A DNA stretch of 64,000 nt from positions 434,001 through 498,000 of the forward strand of contig JBLWWK010000001.1 in NCBI GenBank assembly GCA_048267965.1. The letters run 5' to 3'. Both the position numbers and the translations under genes were made by a program. Shown one piece after another: positions 1-9,531 of this stretch. Source of the stretch: GCA-2705995 sp048267965 (lineage in GTDB: Bacteria > Bacteroidota > Bacteroidia > Flavobacteriales_G > Salibacteraceae). The notes under the pieces were generated by a model. It had not been told where the DNA came from and ran no database searches. It saw nothing but the letters and a program-made list of their open reading frames with translations. Position 1 is the stretch's first letter. Every line of letters starts with the position of its first letter.

Positions 1-918
1 AAACTGTACTCCTAGAGAAATTTCGTGAGAACCTGCCGTGGCATTAGTCAATCTAGAAGTGGTTAAATCGTAGCTGTAACCAAATCGAAACTGATCGGTT
101 TGAACACCTACTAAAGCAATAAATGCATCACCTAGACGGTACCATAAACCACCAACAATTGGACCCTTGCGAACATATAAACCGAAGTTTAATTGTTGAG
201 CACTACCTTGTCTCTGATATAAGATGTTTGGAGAGATAGAACCATCTTCTGGGTATCTCTTTTTGAAAGGAATGTTAGCTCCAACGTGAGCAGTATATTT
301 TCTAGGTAAAACAGCTTCGTCACTTTCGAAAAAGCTTTCGTTTGGTTCGGTTAAGTGATGAACCGCTGCACCGAAATAAAAGTTTTTAGTATACCCCAAT
401 AAACCAGCAGAAAAATCAGCACCATTAACGGCATCACTTCCAGGAGTTTCGTCTGTAGGATAGATAAATCCATATCGAGGATCAATCATATCACCAAACG
501 TTAGGTTACTCCAATCAATGCTTTTCTGAAAATAGGTGGCTTGAAAACCAGCGCGGATTGAAAATTTTCTAGATACAGGTAGCATGTAAGAATACATGGC
601 GCTGATGTTAGTGGTTTGAATGGTTCCTTCACCTGCTCGATCATGAAATGCAGAGAAACCCAAACCACCAGCTAGGGCATCTACGTTTTGATCATAAGAA
701 GCAGCGTACGTTAAGAAGGTTCCTTCTATTGCAGGCCATTGGTTTCTATAGTTCAAATTTAGTCTTGGGCATTCTTGAGAACCAGCAAACGCTGGGTTTA
801 AATACAGCGGGTTCGCATAGAACTGAGTGAATTGAGGGTCTTGCGCCTTCAACTCAAGAACTGCTGCAAGTACTAAAAAAACAGAGAAAATTCCTTTTAT
901 CGAGCTCTTGAAGTTCAT
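1..918 (-). CDS. PorP/SprF family type IX secretion outer-membrane protein (3' end outside window)
   Basis: Reading leftward from an ATG at 918, the frame stays open for 306 codons to the window edge, so the last residues are missing. It begins with a signal peptide (MNFKSS..., ending near ELKA-Q) followed by the family hallmark QDPQFTQFYANPLYLNPAFAG, and runs through alternating beta-strand segments to GSHEISLGVQF, the usual penultimate block of PorP/SprF proteins. The family forms a beta-barrel that anchors T9SS or gliding-motility components at the outer membrane. It is divergent from porU. A near-consensus -7 box (TATACTTG on the minus strand, 939-946) lies 20 nt upstream. Family identity is firm; which of the several PorP/SprF paralogues this is cannot be told. 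Confidence 0.9.
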   Translation of the reverse strand, partial: MNFKSSIKGIFSVFLVLAAVLELKAQDPQFTQFYANPLYLNPAFAGSQECPRLNLNYRNQWPAIEGTFLTYAASYDQNVDALAGGLGFSAFHDRAGEGTIQTTNISAMYSYMLPVSRKFSIRAGFQATYFQKSIDWSNLTFGDMIDPRYGFIYPTDETPGSDAVNGADFSAGLLGYTKNFYFGAAVHHLTEPNESFFESDEAVLPRKYTAHVGANIPFKKRYPEDGSISPNILYQRQGSAQQLNFGLYVRKGPIVGGLWYRLGDAFIALVGVQTDQFRFGYSYDLTTSRLTNATAGSHEISLGVQF

Positions 919-1067
919 AGATTACAGGATGATGTTCGCAAGTATACGAATTTATTTGTTTTAAAACTATCTATTAACATTAACGCATTTTTCTTGTTTT
1001 ATTTGCGACAATAAACAATATATTGTTTCGTTTCATAAACGATTTATTGCCAATCAAACTCTCTATT

Positions 1068-4000
1068 ATGCGCGTCTTCAACAGAATTTTTACTTTTTGC
1101 TCATTCGTGAGAATGATGGTTTTATTGGTGTTTTTTAGTGCGTTTAGCATAAATTCTTTCGCACAAAAAGCTAAAAGTACTTTCAATAAAGACATTTTCA
1201 AAATAAATTGGAAAGAACCTAAAAAAATAGAAGTTGAAGAAGATCTGTTTATCCATTATTTAGACTTTAATAGAGCGGTTTACGATGTCAATGTTTCGAA
1301 ATTTCCTTTTTGGGTACAACAGTTCGGTTCCTACAGTGGAGAAGTAAAAAATGTATCTCTAATAAATGTAGTGGCAGAGCCTCTCTCTAGCGCAGAAAGA
1401 GAAGCAATCAAAAATTACGAAAACAATCTTTCTAACGAATTTCAGCTTACTTTTCAAGAGCAAATTATTCGAAAACAATCTTTTTGCAACGTTTCTATTC
1501 TTCCGGTCCGAAAAAATCCTCAAACTGGAATAGTTGAAAAATTGGTTTCGTTTAAAATTACTGCTCAAACCACCAATAATAAGTCGCAAGCGAGAACAGC
1601 TAGAAGCAGAACGTACAAGTACAATTCAGTTTTACGAAGTGGAGATTGGTTTAAAGTGGGCATTACCGAAGATGGGGTGTATAAACTTACCTACGAGCAG
1701 CTTCAATCTCTCGGGATGAATGTAACCAATTTATCGGCTAGTCAATTGCGTTTATTTGGTAACGGTGGCCGGATGTTACCGTTCGATAATAGCGTAGAAA
1801 GAATAGATGATTTAGCCGAAAATGCGATTGTTGTAGTCGATGGAGGTGATGGAGCCATTAATGCTGGCGACTACATTTTGTTTTATGGTCATGGGCCACA
1901 CAATTGGGAATTATCGGGGAATACCTATGCATATTCTCAAAATTTTATGTCAGACACGGCTTACTATTTTGTAACCAGAGATTATCAAGTTGGATCTCCT
2001 CAACGAGTTACAGAGCGCGCTTCCTTAGATATGGCACCAGATGTTCAAGTCAATCAAAGCGATTTCCATCTTTTTTACGAAAACGACCTTACAAATGTTA
2101 TTTTAAGTGGTAGAAGATGGTTCGGTGAAGAATTTAGTATTAACACCTCTTATAGTTTTCCGTTTACGGTTCCTTCTATTGTTCCAGGAAGTAACGTTCG
2201 GTTAAATGCCGTAATGGCGGCTCGTACTTTTAGTACTTCTAGCACATTTAATGTATCGGTAGGAACCAATTCCATTCAAATTCCAATTAGTAGCGTGCCC
2301 AATAATTACACTGCTACCTATGCTCGATATGGAACAGAAGAATTGAATTTTTCAGCAACAAGCTCACAGATTAACGTAAATATCGATTTCCAAAAAGGAA
2401 CTTCGATTGCTACAGGTTGGTTAGATTATTTAGAACTAACTGGCCAGCAGCAATTACAATATTCAGGAGATCAATTGCTTTTTAGGAATAAAGAATCTAG
2501 AGGAGCCAATGTAATTCAATACCAATTGAGTGGCTTATCGAATAACTTGCGTCTTTGGGATGTTACAGAGCCCACCCAAGTGATTGCTCAACAGATAGTA
2601 AGTAACCAGTTTAGAATTAATGGAGGAGAATTGAACGAATTCATCCTTTTTGCAGATTCTGATGCCAAAAGCCCCAAACTTTTTAAGAAGGTAGCAAATC
2701 AAGATTTACACGCTCTACGAGACATCGACTATATTATACTAAGTCATCCTAAATTTGTAAACCAAGCCAACCAACTAGCCGATTTTCATAGAAGAACGTA
2801 CGGTTACACCGTTCAAGTAGTAACTACCCAGCAAGTGTATAATGAGTTTTCTTCTGGAGCTCAAGACATGACTGCCATTAAAGATTTAATGAAAATGCTT
2901 TACGACCGTGCTGGACTTAATGAAAGTTCGATGCCAAAGTATTTACTTCTTTTCGGTGATGCTAGCTACGATTTAAAGCACAGAACACCCGATAATACCA
3001 ATTATGTGGTTAGTTTTCAATCGAGAAATTCAGTGGGTCCTACCCAGAGTTATATCAGTGACGACTATTTCGGGTTCTTAGATGATTCAGAGTCAGACGA
3101 AATTGATAGCGGTTTAGACATCGGCATTGGTCGATTACCCGTTAAAACAGTTTCAGAAGCTCAAGCCGTAATTAATAAGATTTTTGAATACCACAACACC
3201 TCAAAAACGTTGGGAGCATGGAGAACATGGGTTTCGTTTATTGCAGATGATGAAGACGGAAACGCTCACATGAGAGATGCGAACCGCTTGGCTGTTAAGA
3301 TTGATACCAATCATCCTACCTATAACCAAGAAAAAATATTTTTCGATGCCTATCCACAAATATCCAATTCGGGCGGTGAAGAATATCCAGATGTAACAAA
3401 CGCAATTAATAATAGAGTAGATCGCGGTGCATTGTTTTTAACCTACGTGGGGCACGGTGGTGAATTGGGTTGGGCGCACGAACGAACATTAGGTGTGTCT
3501 GACGTTAACAATTGGGACAATATCAATAATATGCCACTTTTTCTAACCGCTACTTGTGAGTTTAGCCGATTCGATGATCCTGCTAGAAGTTCTGCGGGTG
3601 AACTTACTTTGTTGAACCCAAGAGGTGGCGGAGTAGCTTTGTTAACTACTACACGTTTGGTGTATTCAACTCCTAATTATGAGTTGAGTAATACCTTTAT
3701 GGATTACGTTTTTAATTACATAGATGGTGAAAAGCCAACTTTAGGTGATTTGTTGAGAGAATGTAAAACAAACGCCAATATTAATATCGGAAACGGGGTT
3801 AATTACAGAAATTTCTCACTACTGGGAGACCCAGCAATGAGATTAGCGTATCCAGAACACAATGTAGTAACTACCCAAATGCCAGATACCATTAAAGCCT
3901 TACAAAAGGTAACGGTAAAAGGGTATGTATCCAACCAAAACGGAGCGAAGCTAGAAAGCTTTAATGGCGTGGTTTATCCATCTGTGTTTAGCAGTGAGAA

Positions 4001-4910
4001 AGACGTTGTAACCTTGAACAACGATGGGCATGGGGCATTTTCTTACAAAGTGTTCGAAAATATCATCTTCAGGGGGAGAGCTAAAGTAACAAACGGAGAT
4101 TTCGAATTTAGTTTTGTGGTTCCTAAAGACGTTCCTATCGATTTAGGAATTGGTCGTATCAGCTATTATGCAGAAAACGGAGAAACAGATGCGAGCGGGT
4201 TTTACGAAGATTTTCAAGTAGGAGGTACTTACGAAAATGCAGCAGAAGATCAACAGGGGCCAGAGGTACAGCTTTGGATGAATGACGAAACCTTTGTAAT
4301 GGGCGGTATCACAGACCAACATCCGTTGATATATTCAAGGGTTTTTGACGAAAATGGTATCAACACGGTAGGAACCGGAATTGGCCACGATATACAAGCT
4401 ACATTAAACGAAGAATCAGCCAATGCTATAGTGCTTAATGATTTTTATGAATCAGACCTTGACTCTTACCAACGCGGAACGATACGGTATCCACTTTCAG
4501 ATTTACCCAACGGTAAACATACATTGAAGTTGCGTGTTTGGGATGTTTACAACAATCCTTCTGAAGCGTACACAGAATTTGTAGTAGCCGACAACAGTGA
4601 TTTAGCCATTAAACATTTATTAAACTATCCTAATCCGTTCACTACCAATACCGGTTTCTATTTTGAGCACAATGCACCAGGACAAAATTTAGATGTGAGA
4701 ATTGAGATTTACACAGTTTCTGGTAAATTGGTAAAAATTATTGATGGGTATTATGGCGGAGAAGGATACCGAGTAGGGCCAATCAGTTGGGATGGGAGAG
4801 ATGATTTTGGTGATAGAATCGGAAGAGGTACGTATGTTTACAGAGTAAAGATTAAAACACCAGCAGGTAAATCAGTCGAAGAATTTGAAAAACTGGTTAT
4901 ACTTAATTAA
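1068..4910 (+). CDS. porU: PorU, type IX secretion C-terminal signal peptidase (gingipain-like C25)
   Basis: PorU is the cell-surface sortase/peptidase of the T9SS that removes the C-terminal sorting domain of secreted proteins and attaches them to A-LPS. The frame could open at a TTG (1023), but ATG 1068 puts a hydrophobic signal peptide ending at SFA-Q near the start and gives 1280 residues. The C25 peptidase core is in the second half: catalytic His in YVGHGGELGW (about residue 796) and catalytic Cys in TATCEFSRF (about residue 830). An Ig-like FlgD-type fold (WDGRDDFGDRIGRGTYVYRV) closes the protein. It lies 52 nt upstream of porV, its physical partner. A near -7 box (TTTATTTG, 998-1005) would start the transcript near 1012. 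Two exact GGTAGGAACC words (2258, 4367) lie inside. Confidence 0.95.
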   Translation: MRVFNRIFTFCSFVRMMVLLVFFSAFSINSFAQKAKSTFNKDIFKINWKEPKKIEVEEDLFIHYLDFNRAVYDVNVSKFPFWVQQFGSYSGEVKNVSLINVVAEPLSSAEREAIKNYENNLSNEFQLTFQEQIIRKQSFCNVSILPVRKNPQTGIVEKLVSFKITAQTTNNKSQARTARSRTYKYNSVLRSGDWFKVGITEDGVYKLTYEQLQSLGMNVTNLSASQLRLFGNGGRMLPFDNSVERIDDLAENAIVVVDGGDGAINAGDYILFYGHGPHNWELSGNTYAYSQNFMSDTAYYFVTRDYQVGSPQRVTERASLDMAPDVQVNQSDFHLFYENDLTNVILSGRRWFGEEFSINTSYSFPFTVPSIVPGSNVRLNAVMAARTFSTSSTFNVSVGTNSIQIPISSVPNNYTATYARYGTEELNFSATSSQINVNIDFQKGTSIATGWLDYLELTGQQQLQYSGDQLLFRNKESRGANVIQYQLSGLSNNLRLWDVTEPTQVIAQQIVSNQFRINGGELNEFILFADSDAKSPKLFKKVANQDLHALRDIDYIILSHPKFVNQANQLADFHRRTYGYTVQVVTTQQVYNEFSSGAQDMTAIKDLMKMLYDRAGLNESSMPKYLLLFGDASYDLKHRTPDNTNYVVSFQSRNSVGPTQSYISDDYFGFLDDSESDEIDSGLDIGIGRLPVKTVSEAQAVINKIFEYHNTSKTLGAWRTWVSFIADDEDGNAHMRDANRLAVKIDTNHPTYNQEKIFFDAYPQISNSGGEEYPDVTNAINNRVDRGALFLTYVGHGGELGWAHERTLGVSDVNNWDNINNMPLFLTATCEFSRFDDPARSSAGELTLLNPRGGGVALLTTTRLVYSTPNYELSNTFMDYVFNYIDGEKPTLGDLLRECKTNANINIGNGVNYRNFSLLGDPAMRLAYPEHNVVTTQMPDTIKALQKVTVKGYVSNQNGAKLESFNGVVYPSVFSSEKDVVTLNNDGHGAFSYKVFENIIFRGRAKVTNGDFEFSFVVPKDVPIDLGIGRISYYAENGETDASGFYEDFQVGGTYENAAEDQQGPEVQLWMNDETFVMGGITDQHPLIYSRVFDENGINTVGTGIGHDIQATLNEESANAIVLNDFYESDLDSYQRGTIRYPLSDLPNGKHTLKLRVWDVYNNPSEAYTEFVVADNSDLAIKHLLNYPNPFTTNTGFYFEHNAPGQNLDVRIEIYTVSGKLVKIIDGYYGGEGYRVGPISWDGRDDFGDRIGRGTYVYRVKIKTPAGKSVEEFEKLVILN

Positions 4911-4934
4911 AAAATATCGAAACCCTTAGAATTA

Positions 4935-4942
4935 TATATTTG
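4935..4942 (+). promoter_or_regulatory. -7 promoter box of porV
   Basis: TATATTTG matches the Bacteroidota -7 consensus TAnnTTTG exactly and sits 20 nt before the porV ATG in the 52-nt gap after porU. No clear -33 TTG was seen. porV may therefore be transcribed separately as well as from porU. Confidence 0.6.
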
Positions 4943-4962
4943 CAACGCTTAAATTCAATTGA

Positions 4963-6279
4963 ATGAAAATTAATCCTTTTAAAATAACTGCACTTGTTGT
5001 ATTTATTCTAGTAGTAATGGGGCTAAGAGCCTTTGCTCAAGTGGGCAATACACTAGGTGCAGACGCGAGGGTAAACACAATCACAACGGCTGTTCCATTT
5101 TTAATGATTGCTCCTGATTCTAGGGCAGGCGCAATGGGAGATGCCGGAGTAGCTACTTCAGCAGATGCAAATTCTACCCACTGGAATCCGGCTAAATTGG
5201 CATTCCTCGAAAACGATTTTGGAGTTTCTTTCTCTTACACTCCGTGGTTAAGAAGCTTAGTGCCAGATATTAACCTAGCGTATCTTTCTGGATACTATAA
5301 AATCGATGATATGTCATCGCTTGGAGCTTCTTTGCGCTATTTCACCTTAGGAGATATTCAATTTACCGATGAGTTTGGTGCTAATACAGTACAATTTAGA
5401 CCCAACGAATTTGCCATCGATGTATCGTATGGTAGAAAGTTATCAGATCGTTTTTCGGGTGGTTTAGCACTTCGCTTTGTTAACTCGAACTTAACGGGTG
5501 GCCAAGTAGCTCAAGGAGCCGAAACTAAACCAGGAAGAGCTATTGCAGCAGATGTTTTTGTTTATTACGAAAACGATGATATTGAACTTTTTGATCGAGA
5601 TGTAACGGTTGCTTGGGGTGCAGGTATCAGCAACATAGGTAATAAAATGACTTATTCAGATTTGAATGAGAACGATTTCTTACCCATCAACCTGCGTTTT
5701 GGACCAAGAATTACTTTCCATTTAGATGAGTACAACGACATCAGTTTTACTTTCGATGTAAATAAGTTAATGGTTCCTACACCGCCTATTTATGTTGAAA
5801 CAGACGAGAACGGTAACAACGTGATCAGTGAGCAAAGAATTGGTGCTGGTGAAGACCCAGATAGAGCGGTAGCAAGCGGTATGTTTACCTCTTTCTTTGA
5901 CGCTCCAGGAACCCCAGTTCTTAACCCTGATGGTTCTAATGTTTTTAACTCTGACGGAACTTACCAAGTAGAGAGTGGTAGTGTTTTGCGAGAAGAATTA
6001 AGAGAGTTTTCTTTAGCTGTAGGAGCCGAGTACTGGTACAATAAGCTTTTCGCTGTAAGAGCAGGTTACTACACAGAGCACGAATTAAAAGGAAATAGAA
6101 AGTACTTAACATTTGGCGCTGGCGTAAAGTATAACTTCTTAGGTATTGACTTTTCTTACTTAGCTCCTTTCTATGTGGGCGAGCAAAGAAATATTCAGAA
6201 TTCACCTCTAGCAAATACAGTTCGTTTTTCACTATTTGTTGAGTTAGATCAATTAGTTAATAGATCTTCTGAAGAATAA
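4963..6279 (+). CDS. porV: PorV (LptO), type IX secretion outer-membrane barrel
   Basis: 438 residues with signal peptide (residues 1-26, ending AFA-Q) followed by beta-barrel sequence. The N-terminal blocks PFLMIAPDSRAGAMGDAGVA and HWNPAKLAFLEND are diagnostic of PorV/LptO, a FadL-like barrel. PorV shuttles T9SS substrates from the translocon and acts with PorU in the attachment complex. An acidic extracellular loop rich in Asp, Gly and Asn occupies about residues 270-330. The stop is 3 nt before cdd, so the two are probably co-transcribed. Confidence 0.95.
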   Translation: MKINPFKITALVVFILVVMGLRAFAQVGNTLGADARVNTITTAVPFLMIAPDSRAGAMGDAGVATSADANSTHWNPAKLAFLENDFGVSFSYTPWLRSLVPDINLAYLSGYYKIDDMSSLGASLRYFTLGDIQFTDEFGANTVQFRPNEFAIDVSYGRKLSDRFSGGLALRFVNSNLTGGQVAQGAETKPGRAIAADVFVYYENDDIELFDRDVTVAWGAGISNIGNKMTYSDLNENDFLPINLRFGPRITFHLDEYNDISFTFDVNKLMVPTPPIYVETDENGNNVISEQRIGAGEDPDRAVASGMFTSFFDAPGTPVLNPDGSNVFNSDGTYQVESGSVLREELREFSLAVGAEYWYNKLFAVRAGYYTEHELKGNRKYLTFGAGVKYNFLGIDFSYLAPFYVGEQRNIQNSPLANTVRFSLFVELDQLVNRSSEE

Positions 6280-6282
6280 TTG

Positions 6283-6798
6283 ATGGGTAAAACACCTCAG
6301 AAAAGAATTTTCCATACAGAATATCAAGAGTTAGAGTTAGCTAGTTTATCTCCTACTCTTAAAGCAGTATACCTTTCTGCTGTTGAAGCGGGTAAAAGAG
6401 CATACGCACCATACAGCGGTTTCAGAGTAGGAGCCGCTGTTTTGCTTGATAATGGCGAGATAATTCAAGGTAACAATCAAGAGAATTCTGCTTATCCGTC
6501 TGGTTTATGTGCAGAGAGAGTGGCGCTATTTGCTGCAAAGGCGAAATATCCTGAAGCAGATGTAAATGCAATTGCCGTTACAGCTCAATCAGAATTAGCA
6601 GAAAAGCTATCTCAACCTGTTACACCATGCGGCTCTTGTAGACAAGTAATGTCAGAATACGAGTCGTTAAATCAAGCAGGAGATATTGAAGTTATTTTGG
6701 GTGGTTCGGGAGATACAATATGGCTCCTACCGAATGCATCTTGCCTTTTACCGCTAACCTTTCGTGGTGAAGGCGTTCGTAAAGAAGGTAATCAGTAA
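6283..6798 (+). CDS. cdd: Cytidine deaminase
   Basis: Hydrolytic deamination of cytidine/deoxycytidine in pyrimidine salvage. The zinc site is complete: Cys76-Ala-Glu78 in SGLCAERVALF and PCGSC at Cys116/Cys119, the homotetrameric (Cys-Cys-Cys) class. The protein is 171 residues, somewhat longer than Bacillus Cdd because of an N-terminal extension of about 25 residues. ATG 6283 is chosen over the in-frame TTG three bases upstream. It directly follows porV, a common flavobacterial arrangement with no obvious functional link to secretion. Confidence 0.93.
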   Translation: MGKTPQKRIFHTEYQELELASLSPTLKAVYLSAVEAGKRAYAPYSGFRVGAAVLLDNGEIIQGNNQENSAYPSGLCAERVALFAAKAKYPEADVNAIAVTAQSELAEKLSQPVTPCGSCRQVMSEYESLNQAGDIEVILGGSGDTIWLLPNASCLLPLTFRGEGVRKEGNQ

Positions 6799-6829
6799 AA
6801 TAAAGGGGCATTTAGGTGCCCAAATTGTA

Positions 6830-6837
6830 TAAATTTG
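6830..6837 (+). promoter_or_regulatory. -7 promoter box of pdhA-pdhC
   Basis: TAAATTTG, an exact TAnnTTTG match, 21 nt before the pdhA ATG in the gap after cdd. It predicts a 5' leader of about 15 nt. Confidence 0.6.
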
Positions 6838-6858
6838 CTTTTCATGAATTAAGAAATT

Positions 6859-7878
6859 ATGGCTACAGCAAAGGAAAAAAAGGCGAAATACGCTAAGAAG
6901 CAATACCTTAAGTGGTATGAAGACATGCTAGTAATGCGTAAAATAGAAGAGAAAGCCGGTCAATTATACGTGCAGCAGAAGTTCGGAGGGTTTTGTCACT
7001 TGTACATCGGGCAAGAAGCCGTTGTTGCAGGAACCGCTTCAGCTACCAAAGAAGGAGATAAACACATTACTGCTTACAGAGATCACGCGCATCCCATTGC
7101 TTTAGGTGTTCATCCAAAGTACATGATGGCTGAACTTTACGGTAAGTCTACTGGTATGGCCAAAGGAAAAGGTGGCTCAATGCACATGTTCCACAAAGAA
7201 GTTAATCTTATGGGTGGTCATGGTATTGTAGGAGCTCAAATTCCAATGGGTGCAGGTATTGCATTTGCCGAAAAATACAAAGGAACAGACAACGTTTGCG
7301 TTGCCTCAATGGGTGATGGTGCCGTTAGACAAGGTGCATTGCACGAAACGTTTAACATGGCAATGAATTGGAAGCTTCCCGCTATTTTCATCGTAGAAAA
7401 TAACAATTATGCAATGGGAACTTCATTGCAAAGAACTACGAATGTTCACGATTTAACCAAAATTGGTTTGGCTTACGATATGCCTTCAGAAGCAGTAGAC
7501 GGTATGTCTGTAGAAGCTGTTCATGAAGCGGTTAAAAAAGCTGCAGATCGTGCAAGAAAAGGAGATGGTCCTACTTTCTTAGACATTAGAACCTATCGTT
7601 ACAAAGGGCATTCAATGTCAGATCCTCAGAAATACAGAACCAAAGAAGAAGTAGCGAAGTACAAAGAAAGAGATCCACTTAACAGTGTTCTTAATAGTAT
7701 TTACGATTACGGTTTTGCTACTGAAGAAGAGATCGAAAAGATTGGCGCTAAGGTGAAAGATATCGTAAACGAATCAGTGCAGTTTGCTGAAGAGTCACCA
7801 GCTCCGAAAGCTTCTGAGCTTTACGAAGATGTATATACTCAAAAGGATTATCCATACATCATGGATAATAAATTTTAA
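6859..7878 (+). CDS. pdhA: Pyruvate dehydrogenase E1 component, alpha subunit
   Basis: 339 residues of a two-subunit (alpha2beta2) E1. The thiamine diphosphate site runs from GDGAVRQGALHETFNMA to VENNNYAMGT, and the phosphorylation-loop-like block YRYKGHSMSDPQKYR is present. It decarboxylates pyruvate and passes the acetyl group to the lipoyl domain of E2, encoded 18 nt downstream. The beta subunit (pdhB) is not here. A Lys-rich N-terminus (MATAKEKKAKYAKKQ) precedes the fold. Confidence 0.95.
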   Translation: MATAKEKKAKYAKKQYLKWYEDMLVMRKIEEKAGQLYVQQKFGGFCHLYIGQEAVVAGTASATKEGDKHITAYRDHAHPIALGVHPKYMMAELYGKSTGMAKGKGGSMHMFHKEVNLMGGHGIVGAQIPMGAGIAFAEKYKGTDNVCVASMGDGAVRQGALHETFNMAMNWKLPAIFIVENNNYAMGTSLQRTTNVHDLTKIGLAYDMPSEAVDGMSVEAVHEAVKKAADRARKGDGPTFLDIRTYRYKGHSMSDPQKYRTKEEVAKYKERDPLNSVLNSIYDYGFATEEEIEKIGAKVKDIVNESVQFAEESPAPKASELYEDVYTQKDYPYIMDNKF

Positions 7879-7896
7879 AGTGTAAAAAAGAATTGA

Positions 7897-9153
7897 ATGG
7901 CTGAAATTGTAAGAATGCCTAAACTTAGCGATACAATGACGGAAGGAGTTGTAGCTGAGTGGCACAAGCAAGTTGGAGACAAAGTTGAATCAGGTGATCT
8001 TCTAGCTGAAATCGAAACCGATAAAGCAACCATGGAATTTGAAAGTTTCCAAGATGGGGTTCTGCTTTACATTGGTGTAGAAAAAGGAGATGCTGCTGAA
8101 GTAGATTCTATTTTATGTATACTGGGTGAAGAAGGCGAGAGCTACGAAGAATTGTTGAAAGAAGACGAAGCTAAACCAGCAGAATCTAATCAAGAATCAA
8201 CCAATTCATCTTCTGAGTCAAATTCTCCTGAAAAGAAAGAAGAAACTAAGCCTGCAGCTCAAGAATCTTCTAAGCCAGCGGCTACCAAAGCGGCCACTTC
8301 AGATGGTAGAATTAAAGCGAGTCCGTTAGCCAAAAAAATGGCTGAAGAAAAAGGCATCGATTTAGCTCAGGTAAACGGTACTGGTGATGGTGGCAGAATA
8401 ATTAAAGCGGACATTGATAATTATACACCGTCTGCAGCTTCTACAGCTACTTCTGGTGTTGCAGTAGGTCAAGAAAGCTACACAGAAGAGCCGGTTTCTC
8501 AAATGAGAAAAACAATTGCTAAACGCTTAAGCGAAAGTAAATTTACCGCTCCGCATTTTTACTTAACCGTTGAAATCGACATGGATAACGTAGTTGAAGC
8601 GCGCAAAGCGATCAATGCTACTGGAGATATAAAAGTTTCTTTCAACGATTTTGTTGTGCGAGCTAGTGCAGCAGCATTGAAAAAGCATCCGAAAATTAAC
8701 GCGTCTTGGTTGGGTGACAAAATTCGTTACAACGAGCACGTACATATCGGAATCGCAGTGGCTGTAGAAGAAGGTCTTCTAGTTCCTGTGGTGCGTTTTG
8801 CAGATAGTAAGTCACTTTCAACCATTTCTGCTGAGGTGAAAGAATACGCTAAGAAAGCAAAAAGCAAAAAGCTTCAACCGCAAGATTGGGAAGGAAATAC
8901 ATTTACTATTTCGAACCTAGGTATGTACGGAATTGAAGAGTTTACAGCTATTATCAATCCGCCAGATGCTTGTATAATGGCTGTGGGTGGTATCATTCAA
9001 AAACCAGTTGTTAAGGAAGGTCAAATCGTAGTGGGTAACCGTATGAAGGTAACGCTAAGCTGTGATCACAGAGTGGTAGATGGCGCTACTGGAAGCGAAT
9101 TCTTAAACACGTTCAAGAGCATGCTTGAAAACCCGATTATGATGATTGCTTAA
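7897..9153 (+). CDS. pdhC: Pyruvate dehydrogenase E2, dihydrolipoamide acetyltransferase
   Basis: 418 residues: one lipoyl domain (about 1-78, lipoyl-Lys43 in EIETDKATMEF), an Ala/Glu/Ser/Lys-rich linker (about 85-135), a peripheral-subunit-binding domain (ASPLAKKMAEEKGIDLAQV, about 138-172) and the catalytic domain ending in the active-site block SCDHRVVDGATG (His391, Asp395). Only one lipoyl domain is present, where many E2 proteins have two or three. Co-transcribed with pdhA; E1 beta and E3 must be elsewhere. A strong terminator follows. Confidence 0.95.
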   Translation: MAEIVRMPKLSDTMTEGVVAEWHKQVGDKVESGDLLAEIETDKATMEFESFQDGVLLYIGVEKGDAAEVDSILCILGEEGESYEELLKEDEAKPAESNQESTNSSSESNSPEKKEETKPAAQESSKPAATKAATSDGRIKASPLAKKMAEEKGIDLAQVNGTGDGGRIIKADIDNYTPSAASTATSGVAVGQESYTEEPVSQMRKTIAKRLSESKFTAPHFYLTVEIDMDNVVEARKAINATGDIKVSFNDFVVRASAAALKKHPKINASWLGDKIRYNEHVHIGIAVAVEEGLLVPVVRFADSKSLSTISAEVKEYAKKAKSKKLQPQDWEGNTFTISNLGMYGIEEFTAIINPPDACIMAVGGIIQKPVVKEGQIVVGNRMKVTLSCDHRVVDGATGSEFLNTFKSMLENPIMMIA

Positions 9154-9179
9154 GCAACCTGAAATATTGATACTTATTT

Positions 9180-9207
9180 AAAGCCCGTTTTAGACGGGCT
9201 TTTTTTA
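9180..9207 (+). terminator. Rho-independent terminator of pdhA-pdhC
   Basis: AAGCCCGTTTTAGACGGGCTT hairpin followed by a run of T, 27 nt after the pdhC stop. Confidence 0.9.
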
Positions 9208-9473
9208 TGCTTTGCTTTGCAAGTTAGCTGGAAGTAAACAGTGAGCGCAAATCGTTTTAAATACGTGCTAAACGGGTTTCGAACAGTATGTTTTATAGTA
9301 CTGCTTTCTTACTATCGGTAGGAACCTAGTTTCGTCTCAAATGTGCTTTTTCATGTTAGAGACAAATTCTAACAAAATGGAGATCGAGTTCCTACAGTAA
9401 TTTTAGATGGAATTATTTTTAGGATGAAGCTATTTCTCGATTGAATAATCAAGTTTTGTTAAGTATTGGCCAT
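9208..9473. other. Gene-free stretch holding two copies of the iterated word
   Basis: No coding frame or RNA was recognised between the pdhC terminator and the next terminator. It contains an exact GGTAGGAACC at 9317-9326 (with TCG before it) and a partial inverted copy AGTTCCTACAG near 9388, about 60 nt apart. They could pair to form a long stem with a loop. Confidence 0.5.
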
Positions 9474-9507
9474 AAAAAAAGGCTCTATCATGAGATAGAG
9501 CCTTTTT
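9474..9507 (-). terminator. Terminator of the T9SS-secreted protein gene at 9532
   Basis: Hairpin GGCTCTATC-atga-GATAGAGCC flanked by A and T tracts. On the minus strand it ends in seven T residues, 25 nt beyond the stop. It could work in both directions. Confidence 0.9.
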
Positions 9508-9531
9508 GATTTCAATGAAGAAATAGATCGA

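Noticed and set aside
1023..1067. TTG start of porU at 1023
   Set aside because: It would add 15 residues before a good signal peptide; ATG 1068 is better placed.
1068..4910. Secreted gingipain-type protease
   Set aside because: The length, C-terminal FlgD-like fold and adjacent porV fit PorU; no separate T9SS sorting domain is seen.
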